From Sordaria brevicollis (Eukaryota; Ascomycota; Sordariomycetes; Sordariales; Sordariaceae): a DNA stretch of 64,000 bases. Below, in pieces: positions 48,351 through 60,035 of this stretch. Numbering within the stretch: the stretch's first letter is position 1; each line of letters opens with the position of its first letter. The stretch is taken from NCBI GenBank assembly GCA_033439795.1, contig JAUTDP010000004.1, positions 248,001 to 312,000 on the forward strand, given 5' to 3'. Under the pieces are notes generated by a model. That model saw only the letters and a list, made by a program, of their open reading frames with translations, searched no databases and was not told where the DNA came from. The position numbers were made by a program, and so were the translations under genes.

Positions 48351-49790
48351 TGAGTGTCGCAAAAAGTGGTTTCTCTGCCAGCCAAGTGGAAAAAGATGCA
48401 CGACAACCACGCATTCCCACGACTTCGCCTAGTGCCAACTCAAATAATGAAACCACAAGATGCAGAGGTTTGTGTTGAAGACTTTTGCTGAATTGAAACC
48501 ATTGGGTCAACAGCTAACAGGTATACTTGTAGCTCAGCCAAACTCTGCTTTTTCGACATCTCCGGTCCATGAGCAAAGTTGGTAGTTGCAACCATCCAAC
48601 TCTACCAGCACGACGACACGGAGAGCACCAGCACACACTTTTGTCTGGTAAGCACCTGTTTCGTGGCTGCCCCTGAACGTTGTCAAGAAAAAAAAATAAG
48701 AAAAAAAAGAAAAAAAAAATAAGCCAACAACGGTGATGGACAACGAGAAACTCCACATACCTGACTTTAACACAAAGACGAACCAAGCCGAACCACCCTC
48801 GAAAACATAATACCCATTTGGATATTACCAACTCCATCGACAATTCAAGCCCTGAAGAGTGTCTTTGTCGACATGCACATCGCCGGTTCGGTACCATCTC
48901 GCCTGCCGGAGCGGTGGGGCCGGTAGTCTCGGTGATGATATGGAAATTTAGTGGACCAGCAGCAGCACTAACAGCACGCTCCAGTATACCCATAAGCTAT
49001 TAGGGCTTAGCTGTTAGCGGATGCCTCAGTTCTTCCCGAGAAGGAACATCAGCTCAATCTGTCCAACCTGTTAGCTGCATGTTTCAAGAGAGATTGGGGA
49101 AGGTGGATACAAGCCTGTTGCCGAATTGGTCAAGCCCAACGCTCAGAGCCGAAGATGGCAATGTCCCTCCTTCCTTCTTTCCCTCCTTCATTTCCCCTAA
49201 TTCAGAGATAGCATCTTCCTCTCGCCTGCTCAACCCGAATTCCCCCTGATCCCTCAATCTCCTCACACACACACCAGAATATGTACCCCACATCTCTAGT
49301 TTCCTGCGAGCAGCGCACGGGCCCCACTGACGATTATGACGTCCGTGTAAGTGTCAGTTTCCTCTTTTGTTCTCGTGTTCCTTCTCCCCCGTCTTCTCCG
49401 AAACCAATTCACCAATACTTTTTTCCAACCCTTTTGACGCCTCGTCTTCCATCTCGTCTCACGGTTAAGCAATCGGCTTCCAAAGCATGACAGCAAAACC
49501 CTATTCGATTCTAAATCGATCATCGGGCTGTAACTCGACATCCTTTCCATGCCGATTACGCGGTGACGACACTCTGACACAAACCGACGATGATACCGCC
49601 GACCTGCGAAACAATCCGTCCGGCTCAATCTCCCGAAGACGAACTTCACGCGACAAAAACCACGAGTACAAAACACGATAAAATTTCCGGCCTCACCTGA
49701 AAGAAAACGAACGGTCAGAACTGAGTCTGAAATGAAGAGTTGGAAAAACAACGAAATTCCATTACTACCTAGCAATACTCGGTACGCACC
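48351..49790. other. Intergenic, no supported gene
   Basis: Only chance frames and an A-rich tract at 48685-48722 are seen. The last part is the 3' flank of the aminotransferase gene. Confidence 0.4.
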
Positions 49791-51395
49791 TTAATCCAGT
49801 GCCAATGTCCCCTCCACGCCCTTGAACGCTTCCTCCAACACGGACAGTCCGTCTCTTACCTCTTGCTCGCTGATCGTGATAGGCGGCGCGATCCTGAACG
49901 TTCCTCCGAAACTCGGGTGCGTACTCAAGTTGCACCATAACCCGAGTTCGTACGCTCGATCCCCGATCCGCTTGGCAAGCTCCGTCGCGGGCTCCTTGCC
50001 CCTCCTTCGATCCTCCACAATCTCGACACCCGCCATCAACCCTCGACCTCGCACATCGCCGATACACGCATACCGCCCCTTGAGCTGTTCGAGCCCCGAG
50101 TGCAAGATGTCTCCCATCCGTCGAGCGTGCGATACCAAGTCGTCCCGAACCACAATCTCCAACACCTTGTCGCCGACCGCACATGGCAACGGATCGTTAA
50201 CGTGGGTGGTATAGAAGAGGAAGTCCCTCTCCGCACAAACGTCGGCGATCGCATGGCTCGTCACAACCGCTGACAACGGAAGCCCGTTGCCCAAAGTCTT
50301 TGACAGCGTCAAGATATCCGGAACCACGCCGTCGTGGTTGACAGCAACCATCTCCCCCGTGCGGCCGATACCCGTCTGGGCTTCGTCCACGATAAGCAGC
50401 ATGCCCCGCTTCTCGCATTCGAGCTTGAGCCTCCGAAGGTATCCTGCCGGCAGAACATGCATACCCCCCGAAGACTGGATTGGCTCCACGATAACAGCTG
50501 CCAGCGATCCGCAGGACTGTTGGTCAATCAGTCGCCAGCCATAGAGCATTTCGGCCTCCCAGTCGTATTCCCATTCATCTTCCCCGTGGACAACCTTTTC
50601 CTTCCGCTTCCTGAACCCTTCGTGACACCGATACGCATTCGGACTCGGCAACATCAACCCTCCCGGAATCATCGGCCACCCGACTTTACGACCGGCGTGG
50701 TATTGCACGCTACTCGCCTGCGCCGTTACCCCGTGCCAGCTCGCTCCCAGACCGACGACCTCGAACTTTCCGGTAAACGTCTTGGCCATTTTGATCGCCG
50801 CCTCGTTCGATTCTCCGCCCGTCGACAAGAACATGGCTCTGTCCAGTCCTTCCGGTAGTACCGAAGTTAGACGCTTGGCTAAGTTTACAACGGGAGGAGA
50901 AAGCATCCCCGAGAAGAGGTGGTCAAGTGACGAAGCGTGCGACTGGATGACGGACACAATCTCTGGGTGCGAGTGCCCGATGAGAGAGGACATTTGTCCA
51001 GAGGTCCAGTCGGTTATTGCTCGACCATACGGGGCGGAGGAGCCGGGAGCGGGAGCGGTGAACAACGAGAGGTGAGAGGCCGAGATGATCAGGTCCGGGA
51101 GGAAGGTGGTGCCAAAGTTGATGAGGTGGGACGACGCAAACTGGTTGAGGTCAGGGTGATTAGCGGTGGTGATGTCGGGGTAGAGGTTGGTTGGGAGGCT
51201 GGCGGTGCTGTGTGCATTGCTGGTGTCGCAGCTGGCTTTGGTGGTTTCTTCGGGTATTTGGAGATCCCCCCGTGCATGATGTTTCTCGGCCTCACGATCT
51301 TCCAGCTCGCTGCTGTCGACCACCAACGGATCAATAGCTGCTTGGAGCGACGGCATAGCGTATGGACTATCGTGGGCGCTGTTGAAGCTTGTCAT
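49791..51395 (-). CDS. Class III PLP aminotransferase, 2,2-dialkylglycine decarboxylase-like
   Basis: The predicted 534-residue protein closely follows 2,2-dialkylglycine decarboxylase, a PLP enzyme that decarboxylates dialkylglycines such as 2-aminoisobutyrate and transaminates pyruvate. Visible motifs: DWTSGQMSSLIGHSHPEIV, LDHLFSGMLSPPVV, the PLP phosphate loop STGGESNEAA, aromatic ring-stacking SWHG (Trp220), VDEAQTGIGRTG (Asp337 binds the pyridine N), and TLSKTLGNGLPL with catalytic Lys366. Then come FYTTHVNDPL and the FRIAPP block near the end. The first ATG in frame is at 51395. About 100 residues precede the region matching bacterial enzymes (about 430 residues) and are Ser/Thr-rich without a clear targeting signal. 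It is a single exon. A related aminotransferase with other substrates cannot be excluded. Confidence 0.88.
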   Translation of the reverse strand: MTSFNSAHDSPYAMPSLQAAIDPLVVDSSELEDREAEKHHARGDLQIPEETTKASCDTSNAHSTASLPTNLYPDITTANHPDLNQFASSHLINFGTTFLPDLIISASHLSLFTAPAPGSSAPYGRAITDWTSGQMSSLIGHSHPEIVSVIQSHASSLDHLFSGMLSPPVVNLAKRLTSVLPEGLDRAMFLSTGGESNEAAIKMAKTFTGKFEVVGLGASWHGVTAQASSVQYHAGRKVGWPMIPGGLMLPSPNAYRCHEGFRKRKEKVVHGEDEWEYDWEAEMLYGWRLIDQQSCGSLAAVIVEPIQSSGGMHVLPAGYLRRLKLECEKRGMLLIVDEAQTGIGRTGEMVAVNHDGVVPDILTLSKTLGNGLPLSAVVTSHAIADVCAERDFLFYTTHVNDPLPCAVGDKVLEIVVRDDLVSHARRMGDILHSGLEQLKGRYACIGDVRGRGLMAGVEIVEDRRRGKEPATELAKRIGDRAYELGLWCNLSTHPSFGGTFRIAPPITISEQEVRDGLSVLEEAFKGVEGTLALD

Positions 51396-51867
51396 CGTTG
51401 AGGTAGGTTGGTGTTTTGTCACGGAAGGGACCGTCTTGGTTCTTATTGGAGAAGGAAAGAGGAGGAGGTTTGCCTCTGAGAACGTCGCCCAATGGTTTTT
51501 AACTTCTGTCTGGATGGAGGCTAACAATTCTTTTTTTCTTTGATGCAACAGGGTCTGATGGCCACCATGGTCAGGTTCATCCGATCTCGTCGCATTTGTA
51601 TTTTTACGTTTTGCATCCCGTCTGTGCACCTATTATAATATCCAACGGCGAGCTACCTATCTGATTCGACGGCGATTGCTATCTAGTTCTAGCTACACGG
51701 GCGACCGAGGGGTCGAGACCTCTTATCTTACCCCTCAGTCCTACAACCAAACGATGACACTCACACGGGTGACGGGTCGCTAATAATACCCCTTTTCGGT
51801 TAGATCCGTTCGCTTCCCTGCTACTACCTACCGACCAGCCGACCTATATATGACAGTATGTACATCG
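51396..51867. other. Upstream region of the aminotransferase gene
   Basis: The open frame continues upstream to 51629 without another ATG. No promoter motif is certain. Confidence 0.35.
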
Positions 51868-52053
51868 AAGTGGCAAAGCGAGACCGGCACGTCGAGAGCG
51901 ACAAAGCGAGAGCGGCACAGCGAGAGTAAAACGTCGAGAGCAAAACGTCGAGAGCGGCATATCGAGCGAGAGCGGCACATCGAAGCGGCACGTCGAGAGC
52001 GCCACAGCGAGAGCGAAACGTCGAGAGCGGCATATCGAAGTGGCAAAGCGAGA
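51868..52053. repeat. Minisatellite of AGCGAGAGCGGCACATCGA-like words
   Basis: About ten imperfect copies of a unit of 16-20 bp based on GCGAGAGCGGC and CGTCGAGAGC. The Arg/Glu/Ser- and Arg/Ser/Leu-rich frames are repeat products. Confidence 0.85.
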
Positions 52054-52654
52054 GCGATTACTCGTTCGGGCTGTACCCAGTACACTCGGTCGCGGCATAA
52101 GAGCGGGAAATATGTAAGAAAGTACATCCTAGGCGGGATGAAATGCACAGCGTGTGGGCGAGGGCGTCGGACAGTAAGACGGATAGTAAGACGGATCTAG
52201 ATCGGTGCGTGGGACGGCGAGCGGGTCGGCGAGCAGGCGGGAGGGTGGCGTGGATCGGCGAGCGGGCGGGCGGGAAACGGGAGGGAGTCATAAGCTCCTG
52301 GGACGAAATCGATTCTAGCGTAGTCCAGAGTCCAGTCTTAGACTCCAGCGTCCAGTTTGGTTTGGTGGTTGTGTTGGTTGCTTGCTTGCCTGGCTGTGTT
52401 AGTAGGTCGTGTTGCTTGGTTGTGTTACTGTTGCTTGGTTGTGTTGTTTGGCTTGGTTGGTTGAAGCTGGGATAAAAGTCAGGCAACAGAGGGAATTGCT
52501 TGGGGGCTTGAAATAGGCGACGGATATACAGGACAGGAGAGGGATATGCAGGATAAGTGGAGAACAACTTGCAGGACGAAACAAATTGTAGGACGGAACA
52601 AACTTGCGGCGTGACAGACCGCGACGACACAAGCGGAGGCTCAAGGCTGGAGCG

Positions 52655-52685
<31 letters not shown>

Positions 52686-53770
52686 AGGTGTCAACAGTGG
52701 CTCGATAGATGTTGTTAGTACGATTGTCAGGGCGGCGGCGGTGGTGGGCTGTCAGCTGTCAGCTGTCAGCTGTGTGTGGTTCTCGAATCTCCAATCGAAC
52801 GAACGAATTGCCAGGCGTAGTTTGAATCGATATCGAATCGAAGGACTGCGCTGCGTGGTGCTGGTGCTGGTGCTGGTGCTGGTAGCCTGGTGCTGGTGCT
52901 GGTAGCCTGGTGCAGGTGCAACGATCTGGTGTGAGTTTTTGGTCAACGGCTCACGGGTTGTGGCGTTGTGGCGATATGGCGATATGGTGGTGAAGGTTGG
53001 TGAAGGTTGCCTGAGGTGTGGTGTTTGATGCATCATTGTCGGTTTTTTTTTGGGTTTTTTTCGGCATGGTTTGGGTGGATAGCCATCGTTGAAGCAGTTC
53101 AAGCAGTTGAGGGACGATTGGTGTGATATCGAGCCAAATATATGTGCGAGGGGTGAATATTTGGGTTTGAGATGGGATGGGATGGGATGGGATGGGATGG
53201 GATGGAATGGCGCCCAGGCCTAGGTGAGGTGGTTGATGAGCCAGGGGGGGGATGCGGAACATATTTGAAGTGGTCGAGTGGGTGGTGGGTGGTGAGTGGT
53301 GGGTACACCTCCCGCCCCCCTTATTGAACATTCGAGTGTGACCAAGGACAATGACAAGTAGCGAACGACAAACCACGATCGCTTGTTCACGTTTCTATTC
53401 AAGAGAACCGTCCAACGAACAAGATGAGGGAGGAGCTTGGGTGGTGAAAAGCAAACTCGAAAAACCCAGTGGTAGCCATGGCCTCACAGACAGCTCTGAT
53501 TCAGATTGACCGTTTCGATAATCCCGAAACGTTGGAGAGTCCAAGGTTTGCTAACGCTAACGCTACACATTTCCCAAGACAAGCGATGTTGAACCGACTG
53601 CATCGCTAGCCCGGCGCGGCGGCGAAGGAACCTCACGGGGGGGAAATAAATGTTCCCTTCCTACTGAGTGCTGAACGCAAGCATGTATGGTGGTTTGTGT
53701 GTACATGGAGGTGTATTTGGTCACGACGGGCTGGGTATGTATTTGAAGTCACGACGTGGGGTGGTGGACA
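52054..53770. other. Intergenic with simple repeats, no supported gene
   Basis: It contains a run of about 28 A at 52656-52683, GTCAGCT triplication at 52750-52773, GGTGCT repeats at 52857-52915 and GGGATGGGAT repeats at 53173-53208. I do not see a coding gene. Confidence 0.45.
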
Positions 53771-53975
53771 ACAAGTGACCAAGATGCAGACCAAGATACA
53801 AACCAAGATGCATACCAAGTCACCCAAATGCACAACAAGTGGCCAAAATGCACACAAAATGCACAACAAGTGACCAAGGTGCACACCAAGTGGGCCAGAA
53901 TGCACACCAAGTGACCAAGATGTACACCAAGTGGCCAAAATGCACACCAGAATGCACACCGAAATGCACATCTAA
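53771..53975. repeat. Minisatellite of CACCAAGTGACCAAGATGCA-like units
   Basis: About ten imperfect copies of a unit of 18-22 bp, based on AATGCACACCAAGTGGCCA. The Cys/Trp/Val-rich frame on the minus strand is a repeat product. Confidence 0.85.
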
Positions 53976-55069
53976 AAGAAAGGGATATAACCCAGTGAAG
54001 CACGTCGGATGCGAGAGAATATTCGGTGCATCTGCGTTGCATGTCCGCAAGAAAAAAAAAAGAAAAATGGACATGGACATGGTAGATGCTGCATGCTGCA
54101 CGCCTCAGCATGCCTCAGCATGCCTCGGTGGTAACGCAGACGCTGTAAGATGCCACTGGTAACGCCACATGTCGCTCCGATACATATTTTTTTTTTCGGT
54201 ATTTTCGCTCGAATACTAACGGCATTACATCGATACACCGGTGGTGAAGCCATTCCCAAGCCTTGGCATCGGTACATGGGTGGATATGATGGATGCCATG
54301 GGATAGGATGTACCAAACTTGTATATCATTTACCAGAGTAACCGGACTTCATTTCCTATCCTCCATTTTCCCCTCCCTCTTTTTGTTGAATCAATCAATC
54401 AAGGAAGCATATAAGCATATCATCGAACCGTGCAACACATCATCATCGTCTCTCCGGTAGGTAATTCTCCGTACCTAGCTACGCTTCAACGCACCCCAAA
54501 CTGCAAGCATACCACCGCCATCAATACCCTTATTGCAGACCACAACACACAAAAACCAACAGTCAAATCAGAACTTGCGAGAATGAGTTTGTATAAAAGA
54601 AGAAAAAAGGTCAAAAAAGTCAAATTGATGAGGGGGTATCTCTGACTACTACAAACGCGTCTGCTTGCTCGCTTGCTTGCTTTGCTTGCTCCATGCACCA
54701 CCCAATGTTTCCAAATATCCAATCTTGAAACCAAAAAACCAACAAGAAAAAGAATCGCTTGGATAACGCTCCAGCTCTGACCTGCTTTGTTACAGTCCTC
54801 TTCCACCACTTTTCTCCCTCCCACTCCAGTGTAGTGTAGGTCTCGTCGTACGGGTATCGGACTGCGGACTGCGGACCTCCAGCTTCCGTTCCCTCCTCCG
54901 CGTCGGGTCCGACATGCAATCCTCCACTACCCACCCCACCCCCACGTTCTCTCCATGACGGGACCTCCATGGCCGACCTACTCCCGAGCAGCCACCAGCC
55001 ACCACAACAACATCCTCCTCTTCTCCCGCCGACAGCACCCTTTCCCTACCACGCATCCTCGCTACCTAC
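53976..55069. other. Intergenic, no supported gene
   Basis: This is the 3' flank of the RhoGAP gene. Frames at 54486-54970 overlap on the minus strand without recognisable domains. Confidence 0.4.
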
Positions 55070-57210
55070 CTACGAGTACGACCTCCCCCCCTTCCACTCC
55101 ATAATCTCCCTCGTACTCGGCAAAAACAACTCGCTCTCCCTCCTCCTCTCTTTCCTCGTCATCCCCGACCCCGTCCCCGACCCCGTCGATGTAACCACCT
55201 TCCCCATAACCCTTGCATAATCCCCCCTCTTTTTGATCAAAAACGCTAGTGCGAGGGTCGGGTGCGCAGCAGTCTTTTTCGGCAAGTTCATGTCATCCGT
55301 GTGGAACATACTCCTTGATAGAGCAGAGGCGAGGCGGCGGGCGTCGACTTCGTGGACGACTGCTGCTTGGGTTTGTTGTTGGGGGGAAAGGGGGGATTTT
55401 CCTTTGCTCTGGGCTTGGGTTTGGGGTTGGGGTTGGGTTTGGGCCTGGGCTTGGGCTTGGGCTTGGGCTTGGGATTGGGATTGGGTTTGGGTTCGGGCTT
55501 GGGCTTCGGCGAGCATATTAGCCGTTGCCCTACTCCTCAACAGCATCTCGGCGAAGAGATCCAGCAGATGTTTGACAAGGTTTCTGTTGTGTAATGGCAG
55601 ACGGTTTAGTGCCTCGGTCCAGAAGTCGAAACCCATGTCTTCTAGTTTTGGAGCGGCGGGTTCGATGGCTCCTTCTTGGCGGGCGAGCATGATCCAGGAT
55701 CTTAGCACGGATTGGGAGACGAGCGGTTTGGGGAGTTCGCGGAGGTAAATGAGGATTAAACGCGCGGCGTCGTAGGGGGTGTAAGGGTCGCCTTCGGGAC
55801 CGATGGAGTTGATAAAGTCAAAGTCGTCGCCGTAGGTGGGGGCGGTGTTGAAGATGTCTTTTAGGTGGGCGACGTTGTGGGAGTTACCCGTGGATGCGAA
55901 GAGGGATGGGTCGGTGCAGCCTGCGATGCACGGTTAGGAACGTGCTGGGGGACATTGTGGGGGAAAGCGGGAAACGTACCCGAGTTGCGAATAAACTCGC
56001 AGCATTTATACACTGACAAAGGAAACAAACGGTAGGACGTGCTCTTCCCTCGATGAGATATTCGAATCTTCGAGGGTGCAATCTTAATACTTTCTTTCAA
56101 GTCGACGCCAAAGGCTGCACCACCACCACCACCACCACCACCACTTCCGTCCTTCATGTTCTCGGCTGAACTTCCCCGCCTCTGGACATCAAGCGAGTGC
56201 GACGTTGACGGCGGGCCGTATTCCGACCGGCTGGTGTATGAAGATAATGATGATGGTTCAAATGGTTGGGCGCCTGGTACTATTGGGACGCCGTTCTCCA
56301 TCTTTGGTCGCTCCAGTTTGTGTGGTGTTAATGACCGCTTGTGATCTGCTGGCATGTTCCTCCTCTCGTTTGACGCTGACGATGATGCTCCAGGCCAGAT
56401 GCGCGCGAGTAGTCCGCCCATGCGACGCGATGCATTCTTTGCGTTCCGATTCCTCTCCTCTGATGACCCGCTTGTCGTAGACGACAACGATTGCTTCCCT
56501 GGTGACCCGTCCATCTTCAACATTGGCCCGCCAATGGATATCGACCGCATGTGTGCGCGGCCGCCTGGCTGATGTGGTTTTGGTGTTTCGAAGCTGGATA
56601 AGCTGGATACTGTATCGGTGGTGGCTAGGTTAGGACTGTTGGTGAAAGAAACCGCATCGGGATCTGGTAACCGCGTCGACATGTTCGATACTGGTCGCAA
56701 ACTGGGTGTCCTTTGTCCGCAGCTAGAAGTGGTTGATCCGAGACGTGATCGGTAAGGAGTCGACAAGGGATGGAAAATGTCGTCAAAATGAAACCCATTA
56801 CAAGTAGGCGTGATGGGCGTAGGCGTGGAAGGGCTGGCGGTGACGCTCAGGTCGTCTCGACTGGTCAACAGCTCTGGAACATCGTGGTGATGGTATGGAA
56901 TCCGGGAGAGTCGATGAGAGAAATTGGGAATGGGTTGAGGGGAGGCGGCATGGTGGTCAGTTGTATGGGCGTGGCCGATGGAGTGCGATCTCGATAGTGT
57001 TGGGATGGCGGAGCGGGGTGCGGCAAGAAAGGTCCGTGATTGTGTCTGTGGGTAGTGATGGTCCTGCTGAATTTGGATCTGAGGGGTGTAATGGTGGTAG
57101 ACGTGGACCTGTTCCCTGTCGGTTCTGTAGTCGACGTTACACTCGCTCGAGGAGAGGTCCGAGTCCGGGTCAGCATCGACATCGTCGGTCCACATGGTTG
57201 AATGGGACAT
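55070..57210 (-). CDS. RhoGAP-domain protein (two exons)
   Basis: Exon 1 is 57210-55980 and exon 2 is 55920-55070, giving 693 residues. The 59-nt intron has donor GTACGT and acceptor CGCAG; the join RNSG|CTDPSLFA is in frame. Residues 1-355 are Ser/Pro/Thr/His-rich and disordered with a run of eight Gly. From about 360 the RhoGAP fold begins: FGVDLKESIKIAP, VYKCCEFIRNSG, LKDIFN, YDAARLILIYLRELPKPL, then NRNLVKHLLDLFAE. RhoGAPs stimulate GTP hydrolysis by Rho GTPases in polarity and wall control. The position of the catalytic arginine (usually [FY]R in GxFRxxG) reads SLFASTG, so it may act without normal catalysis. A Gln/Ala/Thr-rich insertion (about 30 residues) sits inside the domain. Confidence 0.85.
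55921..55979 (-). other. Intron of the RhoGAP gene
   Basis: 59 nt, GTACGT to GCAG, with CTAAC as branch sequence (minus-strand TTCCTAACCG) 15 nt before the acceptor. Confidence 0.85.
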
Positions 57211-59660
57211 GTTGTTGTCGTCAAGCCGAGGATGACAGTCTCATGTCTGAGCAAGGTGTCCAAAATCTGGAGTAGGTTTCGCGTTTCTAGTTTCAACTCG
57301 GGGGTGACTTGACTTCTTCAGTCTTTTTGCCCTGTCCGGGGTGGATTTGTATATGTTTGCTAGATCCTGGCTGCGAACCCCAAAATGGGCAAGCAAGGGG
57401 TTTCAAGTGCCGCACGGTTGGCAGTAGTGTAGTACAAGACAAAAGAAGTTGGTGGTGGTGTCCTTGGTGGTGGTGGCGTCTGCGGCGCGTAGTATCCAAA
57501 GTCAGTAAGTCTAGGTATGTAGTGATGACAGCCCTTCTCGTCAAGGGGGGTGGGTGTTCCTTGTGGCTTTTTGTTGGGCGCTCGGATGGCTTGTTGTTTG
57601 CTCCTTTGTATAGAAAAAAGGGCTAACCTCGAAGGAGCATGTCTCGCCGGCGGGGATGGAGAGTGTTGGTTCGAGCTGCACAAGTGTGGGTGATGCCATC
57701 CAAGACCATACTATAATAGATTGTAGCGTAGTGTGATGGATGATTGCCCTCGAGTATCGTCGACTATCGTGACATATCGCCTTCCATCGCGCAGGTGACT
57801 CGCTGATATTCTTGACTGTCCAAGTGAGACATTCTCGAGTGTGTAGAAAAGGGTGCGGGTTAGTACCGAAAAAGTGCCGGGGGTATGCCGGGGTTCCGAT
57901 ATCCGGGGCAAAGAGAGTAGGATCCAGCCAGGTACAGGCTCGCAGGCCGTAGTAAACGAAATGAAGTCGGATGTTGTCGTCGTATTGGCCGTATTCAGGG
58001 CATTCCTGTTGCGGTTGCAGTGTCCGGATCAGCACCCCCATTCCACTTGTTTGCTGCCATAAAATCCTGCTTGCGGTTGTCATAACGGGGCAGTTGGGCT
58101 ATCAACCGTTGATCGACTGTCAATCAGGTTCATGCCAACCGAACCGCCTGGAGACTGGAGTGTGTGTTGGTGATACGCGAACCATGTTGGAAACGATCAT
58201 TTTCTTGCAACATTGAAACAGGAAACAAAAAAAGGGACACCCTCAGGGCAGAGGTGGGGGGTGTCATCCTCTTCGGAGGTCCTTCCTTTTCCGGGGTAAT
58301 TGTTGGGGAAATTGGGGGTACTGCAGGGGCATGCTTGCATTTGAGACAGGCACGGCGGGCAGGCTGCAGGGACGAGGGCACTTCCTTAAGGTCCAGGGGC
58401 ATTTTGGCGCTCGAATAACATGACAGTTTTACAGGCGTCTAGCCCACTGAAAGCGCTAACAATTATCGCTGAAAGAGTTTCTTGGGAAAGTGGAATCCAG
58501 GCACCGTCTCCACACCGCCAAAACCTTGTGCCTGAAAAGCGCCGAAGTGGAAGTTTCAGGGCGCCCTTGTCCTTGTTCAAGAAAGTGACGACACCATCAC
58601 AGAAACCATTTCATGAGAACCCGTCCGTGGGAAGAGAAAGAATGGTACTCAACGGTTTTCTGTTCTCGTTTCTCCCACGTATGCCCGAGATTTTGGCATT
58701 GGCCTCGAATGTGAAAAGGGGGGCGCTGTTTTCGGTTATCATCGCAATATCATTCCCCTCCTATTGCTGCCATTCCAAGGCAGACCTTTGATGACTGCTG
58801 CCATAACAGTGTCTGATATCGCCCGTTGTCGCGCCGACGTGTTCTCGGATTCGTTTTTCTTTTTCCTTTCATTATTACTCGGATACTATGAACAATATCA
58901 TCATCTTACCGCCTTTACTTATACGCTACCCGTAGCTTATTCTCATCACATCTCACATTCTTCACTTCAGTTTGGACAGTTCCCACAAAGAACAACACCC
59001 TCAACCCTTGGGACTTGGGTAGCAAAAGGACATCACATGTTCGCCATCAGCGCTACATTAGCGCTACTGTAGTACCCTGTTCCTTTCTGCCCCCCTGGAC
59101 CATGTCCGCTTGGCGTGCCATTGACCACAACGGTGTCACTGGTTTCTAACCCGATATTTCGCACGATTGCGACCACACGGACCCTGGAGACTGGGATAAA
59201 AAGTGTCAATGCTGGTTTTCTTTTGGCTATCGAGGTGCTCACCAACGATAGATAAGAAAAAGACAGCTGGTGTCGCTGTGTACGTACATACTCTGTCCAG
59301 ACTCTTGATGATGATCAGATGAGCAGGTTATGTATATGTAACCTCATCCCCTTTTTTGAATGATACTGAGAAAATCCGGGTAACGGCCAGCCCGGAATAC
59401 TGTACGGCATTTGGAGATGAATGAGAGTATGTAACGGTTTCCCTTGGCTACTGTATAGGTATATCAGAAAAGTTTGGTTCAAATATGACTATTATCGGCA
59501 ACCCTTATCTATCTCTCAATAATGTTTGGTTCGAGCGAGTAAGAATGGCCCGGAGGTGAGTGAGCTCCTTTGTTCCTCGTTCCTCGGTTTGCTACCTACC
59601 TACTTACAATACCTCGAAGCTGTTCTGTTGCCCATATGACTGATCAGGCCTTATAAATCG
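57211..59660. other. Upstream of the RhoGAP gene; one unrecognised open frame
   Basis: A minus-strand frame at 57541-58083 (180 codons) has ordinary amino-acid composition but no recognised motif, and could be an exon of a gene or chance. Nothing else is convincing. At 59047-59064 the words CAGCGCTACAT and TAGCGCTACTG form a small palindrome like MITE ends. Confidence 0.25.
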
Positions 59661-59668
59661 ATTACGAA
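59661..59668. repeat. 8-bp target duplication of MITE 3, left (ATTACGAA)
   Basis: Matches ATCACGAA at 60028-60035 with one transition. Confidence 0.75.
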
Positions 59669-60027
59669 CAGCGCTGTATTCAAATCAAATCAACTCAAAT
59701 ATAGACTTTAATTTATTTAAGTAGGTTAAATATCCTTTTAGATTTACTTAGTCAAGTAAATAAAATATTTGGTTAAATATTCCCAAATCGGGTAAGTCCT
59801 ATCAAAATCCGGACCTCGGCCGTAACCGGCTCCGTTCCGGTTCAGGCTCCGGTCATTTTTTCTATATAAAATAATTCTGCCGGCACACCAAGAGGACGGT
59901 CAAATTATTCAACTCAAATCGACACTCGGATTTATTTATCCAATTCAAATCGGACCTCGAATTTATTTATTTGAATTTAATTACTTACTTAATTATACCA
60001 AGAATATTTGATTTATATACAGCGCTG
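59669..60027. mobile_element. MITE 3: 359-bp hAT-type nonautonomous element
   Basis: Ends are inverted repeats CAGCGCTGTATTCAAATCAA and (complement) CAGCGCTGTATATAAATCAA. The flanks form an 8-bp duplication with one mismatch. The interior block at 59878-59905 (TGCCGGCACACCAAGAGGAC) is shared with MITE 2, so the two belong to one family. Subterminal AAATCAAAT and ACTCAAAT words are frequent. There is no coding capacity. Confidence 0.85.
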
Positions 60028-60035
60028 ATCACGAA
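60028..60035. repeat. 8-bp target duplication of MITE 3, right (ATCACGAA)
   Basis: See 59661-59668; one C/T difference. Confidence 0.75.
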
